64,000 bases of DNA, taken from NCBI GenBank assembly GCA_965226945.1, contig OZ245717.1:4340001-4404000 (forward strand), written 5' to 3'. The notes under the pieces are model-generated. The model saw nothing but the letters and a program-made list of their open reading frames with translations. It was not told the DNA's origin and did no database searches. Shown one piece after another: positions 33,041-41,679 of this stretch. Made by a program: the position numbers and the translations under genes. Source of the DNA: SYLG01 sp965226945 (GTDB lineage Bacteria; Planctomycetota; Planctomycetia; Gemmatales; Gemmataceae). Numbering within the stretch: position 1 is the first letter of the stretch; every line of letters begins with the position of its first letter.

Positions 33041-34120
33041 ATGACGGCCGATCATTTTCGCAACACCTGTGTGCTTTGGTTTTCGCTGGCAATCGTGGCT
33101 TTGGTTTTCTTGGTCGACATCCATTTGCCGCTCGGGGTGGCGAGTGGGGTTCCCTATCTGTTTGCCGTGCTCTTCGCCATGTCGGTGCGGCCTCGGTGGG
33201 CCGGGCCTGCGATCGCGATTGTCTGCATGGGTCTGACCCTGCTCAAGATGGAGATTCACTCGGAGCGGGGAACCACGGAATGGTGGAAGGTGATCGCCAA
33301 TCGTGGATTGGCACTCGTGGCCATTGGAATCGTGGCCTTTGTCGGCTGGATGCGCCAGCGCGCGGAACTTGCCCGGCAGGCGGCCGAGTCCCACGCACTG
33401 GACAAGCGCGAGGAACTGGCGAGGCTGGCTCGCGTGCGCACGCTGGGGGAAGCGGCGGCCTGGTTGGCTCATGAACTCAATCAACCTTTGGCGGCCATCA
33501 GCCTGCAAGTCGATCTGGCCACCGAGATGGCGCGCCAGGGGCCAACTCGTCTGACGGAACTATCGAGCCTCCTCAACCAGGCCGCGACTCAGGCGGCGCG
33601 AGCTTCGGAAATCGTGCGCAGTTTGCGCCTGCTCGCGGGCGGGCCCCGCATGCTTCAGGATGCGGTGGATTTGAACCGGATCGTCGAAGATACCGTGCGC
33701 TTGATGCGGCCGCATGCCGACAGGGCTGGCGTGGAACTTCAGGTCTTGCTGCAGCGGCCGGCCGCCGCGATTCTGGGCGACCGCGTCCAGCTTCAACAGG
33801 TCTTGGTCAACCTGATACAAAATGGAATGGATGCCGCCGTGCAGGGCTCAGCCCCCGAGAAAAAGGTCTGCATTTCCACCCAGGTTCGCGCCGATCATCT
33901 GGAAATCCAGGTGTGCGACACGGGAGGCGGATTTGTGAACCTTGAGCGCGCTTTTGAACGCTTCCACACCACCAAATCGCAGGGATTGGGGCTGGGACTG
34001 GCCATCTGTAAGGAGATTATTGACGCCCACGGAGGAAAGATCGAGGCGAAACCGGGTGAGCGACCGTTCGGAGCCCGGCTGCTTGTGCAATTGCCAATTC
34101 CCCTGGCCGAGGCGTTGTGA
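33041..34120 (+). CDS. Membrane sensor histidine kinase, FixL/NtrB-like
   Basis: This 359-residue kinase has three or four N-terminal membrane helices (residues about 9-100: VLWFSLAIVALVFLV, VPYLFAVLFAMS, IAIVCMGLTLL, LALVAIGIVAFVGW). A coiled coil and H box (AAAWLAHELNQPLAAISLQV) follow, then N box (LVNLIQNGMDAA), G1 (CDTGGGF), F box (ERFHTTK) and G2 (GLGLGLAICKEII). There is no PAS domain. ATG 33041 has GAAGG five bases before it; in-frame upstream starts (32855, 32945) would run through the palindrome. It overlaps the response regulator gene by one base (TGATG). The position suggests control of nitrate assimilation. Confidence 0.88.
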   Translation: MTADHFRNTCVLWFSLAIVALVFLVDIHLPLGVASGVPYLFAVLFAMSVRPRWAGPAIAIVCMGLTLLKMEIHSERGTTEWWKVIANRGLALVAIGIVAFVGWMRQRAELARQAAESHALDKREELARLARVRTLGEAAAWLAHELNQPLAAISLQVDLATEMARQGPTRLTELSSLLNQAATQAARASEIVRSLRLLAGGPRMLQDAVDLNRIVEDTVRLMRPHADRAGVELQVLLQRPAAAILGDRVQLQQVLVNLIQNGMDAAVQGSAPEKKVCISTQVRADHLEIQVCDTGGGFVNLERAFERFHTTKSQGLGLGLAICKEIIDAHGGKIEAKPGERPFGARLLVQLPIPLAEAL

Positions 34121-34731
34121 TGAGCGAACCAATCATCTATGTGGTGGACGATGATGTGGCCTTGCGCCAGGTGTTGTCTGCCGTCGGACCGATTCTCAAG
34201 ACCGAATTGGCGAGTTACTCCAGTGCCGAGGATTTTCTTGCCGCCTTCCAGCCCGATCGGCCAGGATGCCTCGTGCTCGACATCAAGATGAAAGGGATGA
34301 GCGGGCTGGAGCTTCAGGCGCGCATGGCCGAACAGGGGGCCCACATCCCGATCATCATGATCAGCGGCCATGCCGATGTGCGTACGGCGGTCGAATCGAT
34401 GTCGATGGGCGCGCTGACCTTGCTGGAAAAACCATTCCGTCTCGAAGAGCTCCTGACCTATCTGAGAAATGCCTTGCAAGTCGCGCAATCCAATTGGACG
34501 GCGCTCAAGGAGCAGTCGAACCAGAAGGCGCGCCTGGCGAGCCTGACCCAGAAAGAGCGCGAGGTGTTGCAATTGATCGCCGAGGGCAAGGCGAACAAGG
34601 AGATGGCGACGTTGCTTGGCCTGAGCGTGCGCGCGGTGGAAGATCGCCGAGCACGGTTGATGAAAAAGGTCGGCGCCAAGTCGGCGCTCGACCTGGCCCG
34701 CATTCTGGCCGGAACCTCCGAAGAAGGTTGA
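34120..34731 (+). CDS. FixJ/NarL-type response regulator
   Basis: The 203-residue protein has a receiver domain (YVVDDDVALRQVL acidic pocket; phosphoacceptor Asp in CLVLDIKMKGMSGLEL; Lys in LLEKPFRLEEL). A LuxR/GerE-type helix-turn-helix follows (SLTQKEREVLQLIAEGKANKEMA, LLGLSVRAVEDRRARLMKKV). VEDRRARLMKK is the FixJ/TtrR-like recognition helix. The gene is coupled to the kinase gene. It probably binds the palindrome at 32862-32883 or a related site and activates the divergent nitrate operon (inference). Confidence 0.92.
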   Translation: MSEPIIYVVDDDVALRQVLSAVGPILKTELASYSSAEDFLAAFQPDRPGCLVLDIKMKGMSGLELQARMAEQGAHIPIIMISGHADVRTAVESMSMGALTLLEKPFRLEELLTYLRNALQVAQSNWTALKEQSNQKARLASLTQKEREVLQLIAEGKANKEMATLLGLSVRAVEDRRARLMKKVGAKSALDLARILAGTSEEG

Positions 34732-34955
34732 AGTCTGCCCGGCTCCGCTTCCTATCTTTGCAGAGGTTCCGCCCTTGCCTGAAAGCGCCGCAAAAAGCCA
34801 TCCCGTGGCCTGTTTCCGCCGGTCCAATTTCCTTCCCGTTTCGTAGCAATTCCAAAAAGACTCCAGGAATGGTCCCATTTTCGGGCATTCACAGTTCCTT
34901 GGAGTTAGAATTTGACCGACCAAGTTGCGCACCTCCCACTTGCGAGCGACGGCTC

Positions 34956-36233
34956 ATGCCTCTCAATCTGTTCATTGCCAAGGACAACAAAACGCTTGGA
35001 CCTTTCGCCGAAGAAAAGGTCCGCGAACTTTACCTGAAAGGCAAAATCAGCCCAACCGACCATGTCTGGGCGGAGGGTTTTGATTCGTGGAAGCCGGCTC
35101 GGGACTACTTTGGACCGTTGCCTGGTTCCCGTTCGGGTGCACGGCCGGCGCGCGATGCCGATGCCGGGCCAGATGACGATGAGGGCCGGACCTTGCCTGG
35201 CTCGATTGTCTCGGGCGGGCGAGATGCTTCCCGAGGGTCTCCTCGCGGTTCTTCGCCAAGAGAATCGCAGCCCAAGCCCGGCCCTGATGCCGAAATGGAA
35301 GGGCCCGCACGCAAAAAGACCCGCGCGGTGCCAAAACTCGATGACGACGACGAACCCACACCGCTTCCTCGCAAGAAGAGTCGCGCCAATCGTGACACGA
35401 TCGATGTCCGCAGTGCTCGATTCGAATCGGAAGCGACCCTGACCACGGTGGCCTACATTTTCGCCTCGTTGTTTTGGGGCGTGCTTGCCGTCGTTTGGTT
35501 TTACGCCCCGATCCGGATTCTGCTCAATGGAGATATCCTGGGGGCGTTTTATGGTTTCATTATCGTCATCGTTTCGATTGTCTTCTTTCTCGGCGGCATC
35601 ATGCTGTCGATGTACGTTTCCGAGCTGTTCTTTCGCGCGAAACTGTATGGCGAAGCGGTCGTGGTTTCAAAAAAGCAGTATACGAAACTCTATTCTCTGC
35701 TGCGCGGCGCCAGCGATTCCTTGGGACTCAACGAAACGCCGCTCATGTTTGTCGTCAATAGTTCTGGAAGCATCAACGCGCTGGCGGTTCGCTTCTTAAG
35801 CCGCCGCTATGTCATCCTTTTTGGATCGCTGGTGGACCTGTTTCTGGAAAACAACGACGACGAGGCGCTTGGCTATGTGATCGGCCACGAACTGGGCCAT
35901 CATGCCGCCGGCCATTGCCACTGGTTCAAAGAGACCTTTCTGGGGCCCGCCAAAATTGTGCCGATTCTGGGCCTGGCCCTATCGCGCGCCCGGGAGTTCA
36001 CCGCCGATCGCCTCGGCATGCTCGTTGCAGGCAATTTCGAGGCGGCCGGGCGCGGCGTCATGGGGCTCGCGCACGGGTCGAAATCGCTGGGTCCTCTCAA
36101 CAACATCGAAGCGTTCGAAAATCAGGAACAGGATCGTCCCGCCATGGTCGCCTTCATCGACCAGCTCTTTCAAACCCACCCCCGCTTGACCTTGCGGGTC
36201 AAAATGATGCAGAAATACTCGGAATCGCTCTAG
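34956..36233 (+). CDS. GYF_2-domain membrane M48 metallopeptidase
   Basis: The 425-residue protein opens with a GYF_2 domain (LFIAKDNKTLGPFAEEKVRE ... AEGFDSWKPARDYFG, residues 4-50). A long Pro/Arg/Asp-rich linker, two membrane helices (about 165-190 and 195-225), and an M48 zinc peptidase domain follow. HELGH in VIGHELGHHAAGH gives the His ligands and catalytic Glu; EFTADRLGM supplies the third ligand Glu. HtpX/Ste24 relatives degrade or process membrane proteins. The GYF_2 module is a protein-interaction domain often attached to membrane proteins in bacteria. A longer open frame from 34266 overlaps the response regulator gene and is rejected. Confidence 0.85.
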   Translation: MPLNLFIAKDNKTLGPFAEEKVRELYLKGKISPTDHVWAEGFDSWKPARDYFGPLPGSRSGARPARDADAGPDDDEGRTLPGSIVSGGRDASRGSPRGSSPRESQPKPGPDAEMEGPARKKTRAVPKLDDDDEPTPLPRKKSRANRDTIDVRSARFESEATLTTVAYIFASLFWGVLAVVWFYAPIRILLNGDILGAFYGFIIVIVSIVFFLGGIMLSMYVSELFFRAKLYGEAVVVSKKQYTKLYSLLRGASDSLGLNETPLMFVVNSSGSINALAVRFLSRRYVILFGSLVDLFLENNDDEALGYVIGHELGHHAAGHCHWFKETFLGPAKIVPILGLALSRAREFTADRLGMLVAGNFEAAGRGVMGLAHGSKSLGPLNNIEAFENQEQDRPAMVAFIDQLFQTHPRLTLRVKMMQKYSESL

Positions 36234-36241
36234 GTGGAACG

Positions 36242-36280
36242 AAAAAAAGGAAGCCTCAGGCGTGAGCCTGAGGCTTCCTT
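36242..36280 (-). terminator. 15-bp hairpin with T run (minus), bidirectional stem
   Basis: Arms AAGGAAGCCTCAGGC (36247-36261) and GCCTGAGGCTTCCTT (36266-36280) pair perfectly around GTGA. On the minus strand a run of T residues follows (A tract 36242-36248), giving a rho-independent terminator for the dioxygenase gene. It begins about ten bases after the M48 gene stop and can also end that transcript. Confidence 0.88.
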
Positions 36281-36314
36281 GATTGGAGATACTGTTTTCG
36301 CGATCTAGACCGCG

Positions 36315-37001
36315 TTAACCTTGCGGGGTCATTCCCAGCACGATGTCGAAGCGCGCCGCGACTTCGCCGATGCGCGAGCCCTTGATCGGGTCGAAGGCGA
36401 CGGTGATGGCCGCGCGCTCCTTGGGATCGGTGATGGCCGCGTAAACGCCGTCGCGGGCATTCCCCTTGTGCCCCTTGATGTAGCACTGCGTCGTCAGCAG
36501 CTCCTTGTCGTTTTTGCGAATCTTGTAGTGGATGTGGGGCGTGCGGCCGGGGTAGGCGACCGGCTGGATCGTGCGGAAATAGTATTCGCCGGTGGAGCCG
36601 GTCAGGAACCGGCCAAACCCCTGGAAGTTTTTGTCGGCCTTCTCCTTGTTGTCGGTGCCGGTATGAAGGTAGGCGCCGTTTTGATCGCATTGCCAGATTT
36701 CCACCACGGCGCCGCGAATCGGGTTGCCCTTCGCATCGAGCACCTTGCCCGTGACATGCGCGATCGTGCCGACCGCGGGAGTCAGGCGATTGTTGAGCAC
36801 GATCAAATCGTTGTCGGTATCGAGCGGCAGCTTGTCGGGATAGAAAGGCCCTTCCGTTTGGCTGGGCGTACGGGTCAGTTCGTCCGCGAAGGCTCCCGGC
36901 GCCCACAAGGCCGCCGCGCTCAGCCCGCCCATGGCCAGAAATTGGCGGCGGCCCAGAATGTCATGCGCGAGCACCCGATCAAGATTCTGGATTGGTCTCA
37001 T
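36315..37001 (-). CDS. Intradiol ring-cleavage dioxygenase family, Tat-exported
   Basis: The 228-residue protein carries a Tat signal (GRRQFLAMGGLSAAALWAPG) and a dioxygenase_C/protocatechuate-3,4-dioxygenase-like beta-sandwich: TPSQTEGPFYPDKLPLDTDN, GTIAHVTGKVLDAKGNPIRGA, VVEIWQCDQNGAYLHTGTDN. Fe(III) ligands are the Tyr residues in QNGAYLH and VAYPGRTPHIHYKI and the two His of HIH. Enzymes of this class open catechol rings. Exported forms in planctomycetes are common but poorly studied, and the true substrate is unknown. The start at 37001 places the Tat motif correctly; a frame to 37136 is disfavoured. Confidence 0.85.
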   Translation of the reverse strand: MRPIQNLDRVLAHDILGRRQFLAMGGLSAAALWAPGAFADELTRTPSQTEGPFYPDKLPLDTDNDLIVLNNRLTPAVGTIAHVTGKVLDAKGNPIRGAVVEIWQCDQNGAYLHTGTDNKEKADKNFQGFGRFLTGSTGEYYFRTIQPVAYPGRTPHIHYKIRKNDKELLTTQCYIKGHKGNARDGVYAAITDPKERAAITVAFDPIKGSRIGEVAARFDIVLGMTPQG

Positions 37002-37457
37002 GGCGGCGGTCCTTGAAGAGGTCGAGAGATGAGGAAGGAAATTTGGCCACTTGAGGCGAATTGGACCAAGTGTCGCCATCTTAATTGATCCTTGCAAAGC
37101 GGTCCATGGAAAACCGGCCGGCTCTTCGGGCATCATTGCCTGTCTTTAAGGGGAGCGGTGCGCTGCTCTAAGTATCTTGCCACCGCGGGACCCATTCCCA
37201 CGCTTCAACCCGTTCCAATGAGGACTGCGCCAAGGGCCCCGATCGCTTGACATTGGTTCCAAAGGTGGAAAAATATCACCGGATAGATGATGGCAAGCGA
37301 GAGACTCCCTGCCCCTGGGAGGCCTCGTTGCTCCCAAGGAAGACCGCCTGGCCAAGGATTGCCTCCAAGTTTTCGGTGAATCTCCCTCCCCGCCTGTTTC
37401 ACAGATATTGGTAGGTAATTAGTTAGATCGATCGACTCACGACCCCCTGGCTCACTC
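37002..37457. other. Divergent intergenic region, no gene seen
   Basis: The 456 bases between the dioxygenase gene (minus) and the cytochrome gene (plus) should contain both promoters. An open frame at 37205-37486 on the minus strand has no coding character. No repeat, RNA or clear operator was recognised; the last 60 bases before 37458 are locally AT-rich and may hold the plus-strand promoter. Confidence 0.4.
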
Positions 37458-39770
37458 ATGACGATTCGTTGGTTCCTGCTGCTCATTGCTGGAATGGGCG
37501 TGGCTGCGCCCGCCTTGGCGGCCGATCCGCCCGCCGGTGAAGCAATTTACCTGGCCAAGTGTGCCTCGTGCCATGGCAAGTCGGGCGAAGGGGTTGCGGA
37601 CAAGTATTCCCAACCGCTCGAAGGGGATCGTTCCATTCCCCAGCTGGCCAAGTTGATCGCGCGCACCATGCCCGAAGACAAGCCGGGCACCTGCATCGGC
37701 GAGGAAGCGGATCGGGTCGCGGCCTACATTCATGGCGCCTTCTATTCGATTACCGCGCGCGAACGCAACAAGCCGGCCCGCATCGCCCTGGCACGCTTAA
37801 CCGTCAAGCAATATGGCAACGCGGTGACCGATCTGGTTGGCTCGTTTCGGGGGCAAGCGGGCCGCGACGAAAGGCAGGGCCTACGCGGCGAATATTACGA
37901 CGATCGCAATTTCTCGGGCGACAAGCGCAAGGAAGACCGGATCGACCCTCAGGTCGATTTTCGTTTCGAAGCGAAGAGCCCGGTGGAAGGCAAGATCGAA
38001 GCCAAGCAGTTCGCCATCCGCTGGCAAGGCAGCGTCGTCGCGCCGGAAACCGGCCTGTACGACTTCATCGTCGGCTGCGACCACGCCGTCAAACTCTATG
38101 TCAACTCTCAAGAAAAGCCGCTCATCGATGCCTGGGTGAAATCGGGCAGCGATACCGAGTTCAAGGGTTCGCTTTTTTTGCTCGGTGGCAGGTCCTATTC
38201 TCTTCGGCTCGAGTTTTCCAAGGCCAATCAGGGTGTCGTCGATAAAAAGCGCGAAAAAGAAGCACCCATCGCCAAGGCTTTCATCTCGCTGCAGTGGAAG
38301 CCGCCACATGGCCCCCGGCAACCGATCAGCCCACGCTATTTGAATCCCGGCCATTCTCCGGAAGTCTTCGTCGTCAGCTCCCCGTTTCCCCCGGACGACC
38401 GCAGTCTGGGCTGGGAGCGCGGCACGGCCATTTCTCGCGAATGGGACCAGGCAGCCACGGAGGCAGCGCTTGAAACGGCTACCTACATTGTCAGCCGGAT
38501 CAACTCACTGGCGGGCACCCGCGACAAGGAGACCGACAAACCGAAGAAGGTCAAGGACTTTGCCCGAACTTTCACCGAACGGGCCTTCCGTCACCCCCTC
38601 TCAGCGGATGAGGTAAGCACTTACATCGACAAGCCGTTTGCCTCGACCAAGGACTTGGATTTGGCGATCAAGAAAGTCGTCTTGCTCGTGCTCAAATCGC
38701 CGCGCTTTCTTTACCGTGAGAACGCGAGTGACACGAGCCCCTTCGCGGTCGCCTCACGGCTTTCGTTTGGCCTCTGGGATTCACTGCCTGATCGAGAGCT
38801 GTTTCAAGAAGCGAAGGCTGGCCGCCTGGGACCGGCTCAGATCGTGCGCCAGACCGAACGGATGATGAACGATCCGCGCGCCAAAACGAAACTGCGCGAT
38901 TTTTTGCTCACCTATTTGAAGGCGAACGCCGGCGCCGAGCTGGCCAAGGATCCCAAACGGTTCACCGGCTTCGATGAACTTTTAGTCGCCGATCTGCGCA
39001 CCTCGCTTGAGATCATGCTCGACGAAACGCTCTGGAGCTCCTCCTCCGATTTTCGCCAGCTGCTGTTGGCGCCGCAGATGCCGATGAACGAGCGGATGGC
39101 CGCCTTCTATGGGGTGAAACTGCCCGAAGGCAAAGGGTTTCGCAAGGCCACGACCGACGAAGAGCGCCTGGGCGTGCTGACCCACCCTTACCTACTTTCG
39201 GCGCTGGCCTACACGCGCGAATCGTCCCCCATTCACCGCGGGGTGTTTCTGGCGCGAAGCGTTTTGGGCCTGGGGCTCAAACCGCCTCCGGAAGCGGTCG
39301 CACCCGTGTCTCCTGAACTGCAGCCACAACTGACGACGAGGGAACGGGTCACCCTGCAAACGAACGCGAACGCCTGCATGAGCTGCCACGGCGTGATCAA
39401 TCCCCTCGGGTTCACACTGGAAAACTACGATGCGGTCGGGCGTTTTCGCAAGCTCGACAACAACAAACCGGTCGATTCCCAGGGGGCTTACCTGGCGCGC
39501 ACTGGCGCCACCGTGAAGTTTCAGGGGGTCAAGGAACTGGGGGCGTATCTGGCGGCCAGCGAGGAAGTTCATGCCGCTTTTGCCGAAAAAATGTTCCACC
39601 ACCTGGTGCAGCAGCCGGTGCGGGCTTATGGCCCCAAGAAACTCGAGGAATTGAGCTCGCGATTTCGCGCCAACGGGTTCAATATGCGTCAGTTGGCGGT
39701 CGATATCCTGTTAACATCCGCCCAACCCCCCAAACCAGCCACGGTTTCGGCGGCGAGTGGCTCCCGTTAA
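37458..39770 (+). CDS. Planctomycete-type cytochrome protein (DUF1587/1592/1588/1585) with PA14-like insert
   Basis: The 770-residue exported protein has a signal peptide (to ALAADPP). A c-type haem motif CASCHGK lies at about residue 36. Then comes a DUF1587 region (RLTVKQYGNAVTDLVGSF), a PA14-like sugar-binding insert (about 135-290; LRGEYYDDRNFSG, RWQGSVVAPETGLYDFIVG), DUF1595/DUF1592 (RTFTERAFRHPLSADEV), DUF1588 with a second haem motif (CMSCHGVINPLGFTLENYDAVGRFR) and DUF1585 at the end. The functions of these proteins, multiplied in planctomycetes, are unproven; a role with polysaccharides on the cell surface is suspected. It is followed by a DUF1552 gene, the usual partner. Confidence 0.9.
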   Translation: MTIRWFLLLIAGMGVAAPALAADPPAGEAIYLAKCASCHGKSGEGVADKYSQPLEGDRSIPQLAKLIARTMPEDKPGTCIGEEADRVAAYIHGAFYSITARERNKPARIALARLTVKQYGNAVTDLVGSFRGQAGRDERQGLRGEYYDDRNFSGDKRKEDRIDPQVDFRFEAKSPVEGKIEAKQFAIRWQGSVVAPETGLYDFIVGCDHAVKLYVNSQEKPLIDAWVKSGSDTEFKGSLFLLGGRSYSLRLEFSKANQGVVDKKREKEAPIAKAFISLQWKPPHGPRQPISPRYLNPGHSPEVFVVSSPFPPDDRSLGWERGTAISREWDQAATEAALETATYIVSRINSLAGTRDKETDKPKKVKDFARTFTERAFRHPLSADEVSTYIDKPFASTKDLDLAIKKVVLLVLKSPRFLYRENASDTSPFAVASRLSFGLWDSLPDRELFQEAKAGRLGPAQIVRQTERMMNDPRAKTKLRDFLLTYLKANAGAELAKDPKRFTGFDELLVADLRTSLEIMLDETLWSSSSDFRQLLLAPQMPMNERMAAFYGVKLPEGKGFRKATTDEERLGVLTHPYLLSALAYTRESSPIHRGVFLARSVLGLGLKPPPEAVAPVSPELQPQLTTRERVTLQTNANACMSCHGVINPLGFTLENYDAVGRFRKLDNNKPVDSQGAYLARTGATVKFQGVKELGAYLAASEEVHAAFAEKMFHHLVQQPVRAYGPKKLEELSSRFRANGFNMRQLAVDILLTSAQPPKPATVSAASGSR

Positions 39771-39893
39771 CCCGCGGCGTTTCACGACGATCCGCTATAA
39801 TGTTCCAGAGCCAAACAATCCCTCCCGGCCTGCGTTTACATTCCCTCCGCTGACTTGAGTCCAAGAGCCGCGCCTACCTTGATGGAGCCTTCG

Positions 39894-41234
39894 ATGACTC
39901 GGAATTCGACCCGCCGCGCGTTTCTGCGAGATACCGGACTTCAGGCCGCCGCTCTTCCTTTTCTGTTCAATCTGCCAAGCCTTGGCTTTGCCAATCAGAC
40001 CAAGCGCAAACAACGCTTGGTTGTGATTTTCACCCCCAACGGCATCATCCCCGACGCCTTCTGGCCCGAAAAAGAAGGCTCCTTCGTCGGCGGCGACAAG
40101 CCCTTGGTCCTCAAGGAAATCCTTCAGCCGTTTGAGCCCTACAAGGACAAACTTTTGACCCTGCACGGGGTTTGTGACAAGGTGAAGGGGGACGGCGACG
40201 GCCACATGCGCGGCATTGGCTGTCTTTTGACGGGTGCTGAGCTGTTTCCCGGCAACATTCAGGGCGGATCGGATACCCCAGCCGGGTGGGCCAGCGGACT
40301 TTCGATCGATCAGGAAATCCGCAATTTCCTGCAAAAAGACAACGCCACGAAAACCCGCTACGGGTCGCTTGAATTTGGCGTGCTCGTGCCGGAACGCGCC
40401 GACACCTGGACCCGCCTCGTTTATTCTGGTCCCAACAAACCGGTCACGCCGATCGATAACCCTTACCAGATGTTCTCCAAGCTCTACGGCAAAACCAAGG
40501 ACCGTGAGGCGCTGGGCTCAGTACTCGACATTCTGGGCGAAGACCTCGACAAGCTGAAAACCAAGATCTCAAGCGAAGACAAAAAGCTGGTTGAAGAGCA
40601 CGCCGCCTTCGTGCGCGAAATGGAGAAGGAACTGAAGAGCGAGGCCAATAGCAAGGGGCTCGATCACAAGATTCCCGAACTGGAGCCGGGCATTCGCGAA
40701 GAAAACGACAATATGCCCAAGATCACCAAGATGCAGATCGACCTGATGGTGCAAAGCTTCGCGGCCGATTTCAATCGAGTCGCCACGCTACAGTTCACCA
40801 ACTCGGTCGGCATGGCGCGGATGAAGTGGCTGGGCGTCGACGAAGGCCACCATGAGCTTTCCCACGAGCCCGACAGCAATGCCAAGGCCAAGGAAAAGCT
40901 GGTCAAGATCAACCGCTGGTTCAGCGAGCAGATCGCCTACTTGGCCAAGAAGCTGGCCGACACCCCCGAACCGGGCGGCCCGGGGACGATGCTCGATAAT
41001 ACGACCATTGTCTGGACCAACGAACTGGGCAAGGGCAACTCGCACACGATGGACAATATCCCCTTCATCCTGCTGGGCGGGGGATTGGGTTTCAAAACCG
41101 GCCGGTCGCTGAAGTTCCCCAAGGTGCCTCACAACCGTCTTCTCATCGCCTTGGCGAATGCCTTTGGCCACTCGATCAAAACCTTTGGCAAGCCCGACCA
41201 TTGCAAGGACGGGGCGCTTACCGGGTTGATCTGA
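39894..41234 (+). CDS. DUF1552 protein, Tat-exported
   Basis: The 446-residue protein has a Tat-type signal (STRRAFLRDTGLQAAALPFL) and the DUF1552 body: RLVVIFTPNGIIPDAFWP, DGDGHMRGIGCLLTGAE, GWASGLSIDQEIRNFL, RMKWLGVDEGHHELSH, TIVWTNELGKGNSHTMDNIPF, LLGGGLGFKTGR. The family is related to the sulfatase/DUF1501 alkaline-phosphatase-like group and is always paired with DUF1592 cytochrome genes. The enzymatic role is unknown. The start at 39894 has GGAG eight bases before it; the ATG at 39882 is less well placed. It lies 123 bases after its partner. Confidence 0.9.
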   Translation: MTRNSTRRAFLRDTGLQAAALPFLFNLPSLGFANQTKRKQRLVVIFTPNGIIPDAFWPEKEGSFVGGDKPLVLKEILQPFEPYKDKLLTLHGVCDKVKGDGDGHMRGIGCLLTGAELFPGNIQGGSDTPAGWASGLSIDQEIRNFLQKDNATKTRYGSLEFGVLVPERADTWTRLVYSGPNKPVTPIDNPYQMFSKLYGKTKDREALGSVLDILGEDLDKLKTKISSEDKKLVEEHAAFVREMEKELKSEANSKGLDHKIPELEPGIREENDNMPKITKMQIDLMVQSFAADFNRVATLQFTNSVGMARMKWLGVDEGHHELSHEPDSNAKAKEKLVKINRWFSEQIAYLAKKLADTPEPGGPGTMLDNTTIVWTNELGKGNSHTMDNIPFILLGGGLGFKTGRSLKFPKVPHNRLLIALANAFGHSIKTFGKPDHCKDGALTGLI

Positions 41235-41679
41235 TCGACCGAGCTAAGCGGTCTCAACTGAGGCGCCGGACTCGGTTGTTGGCCTACCATTTGCACTGGC
41301 GATCGCCGATCGAATAAAAGGAAGAAAAATGGGCCGCTTGCCCTTTTTTCTTCCTTTTTTTTGTTCATGAGATGAATCTCACAAAACGTATCGACGCTGC
41401 TGACATTGGTCTGGATTCTTGAAGAAACACTCTCGTTTTCTTCCCATGCTGTGCAGAAATGGCCTGGGAAGCATCGATTTCCACCTGATCAAGCCCCCTA
41501 TTCTCCCAGTTTTCCGGGCAGTGTTTATGGTTCGTCTTCCCCGTTCGTACACGAGCGGTGATTCACCTCGGTGCACATGCCTCGGGTCCCTTTTCTGGGG
41601 CAAAGTGGAAGTTAAAATCAAGATGGCCTTGGCCCAGGAGCACAGGCTCAATTCAAATCTCCGGAATTGTTGAATCAAC
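41235..41679. other. Intergenic region before the giant repeat-protein genes
   Basis: The 445 bases contain the terminator at 41316-41362 and then the leader of the first giant gene. The last 100 bases resemble the region before the second giant gene (both have CTTTTC-GGG, GGCTCAAT/CGCTCAAT and GGAA-TGTTGAA before the ATG), so the promoter region was probably duplicated with the gene. No other gene was seen. Confidence 0.45.
41316..41362 (+). terminator. Rho-independent terminator after the DUF1552 gene
   Basis: The arms run from 41316 (AAAAGGAAGAAAAA then GGGC) to 41358 (GCCC then TTTTTCTTCCTTTT), with one T-T mismatch and a CGCTT loop. The plus strand then continues in T residues to 41362. 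It would end the cytochrome/DUF1552 transcript. Confidence 0.85.

Noticed and set aside
33895..34932. Minus-strand frame of 345 codons
   Set aside because: Antisense to the kinase and response regulator genes, which have full domain support.
37205..37486. Minus-strand frame of 93 codons before the cytochrome gene
   Set aside because: No domain, no ribosome site, lies in a region that must hold two promoters.
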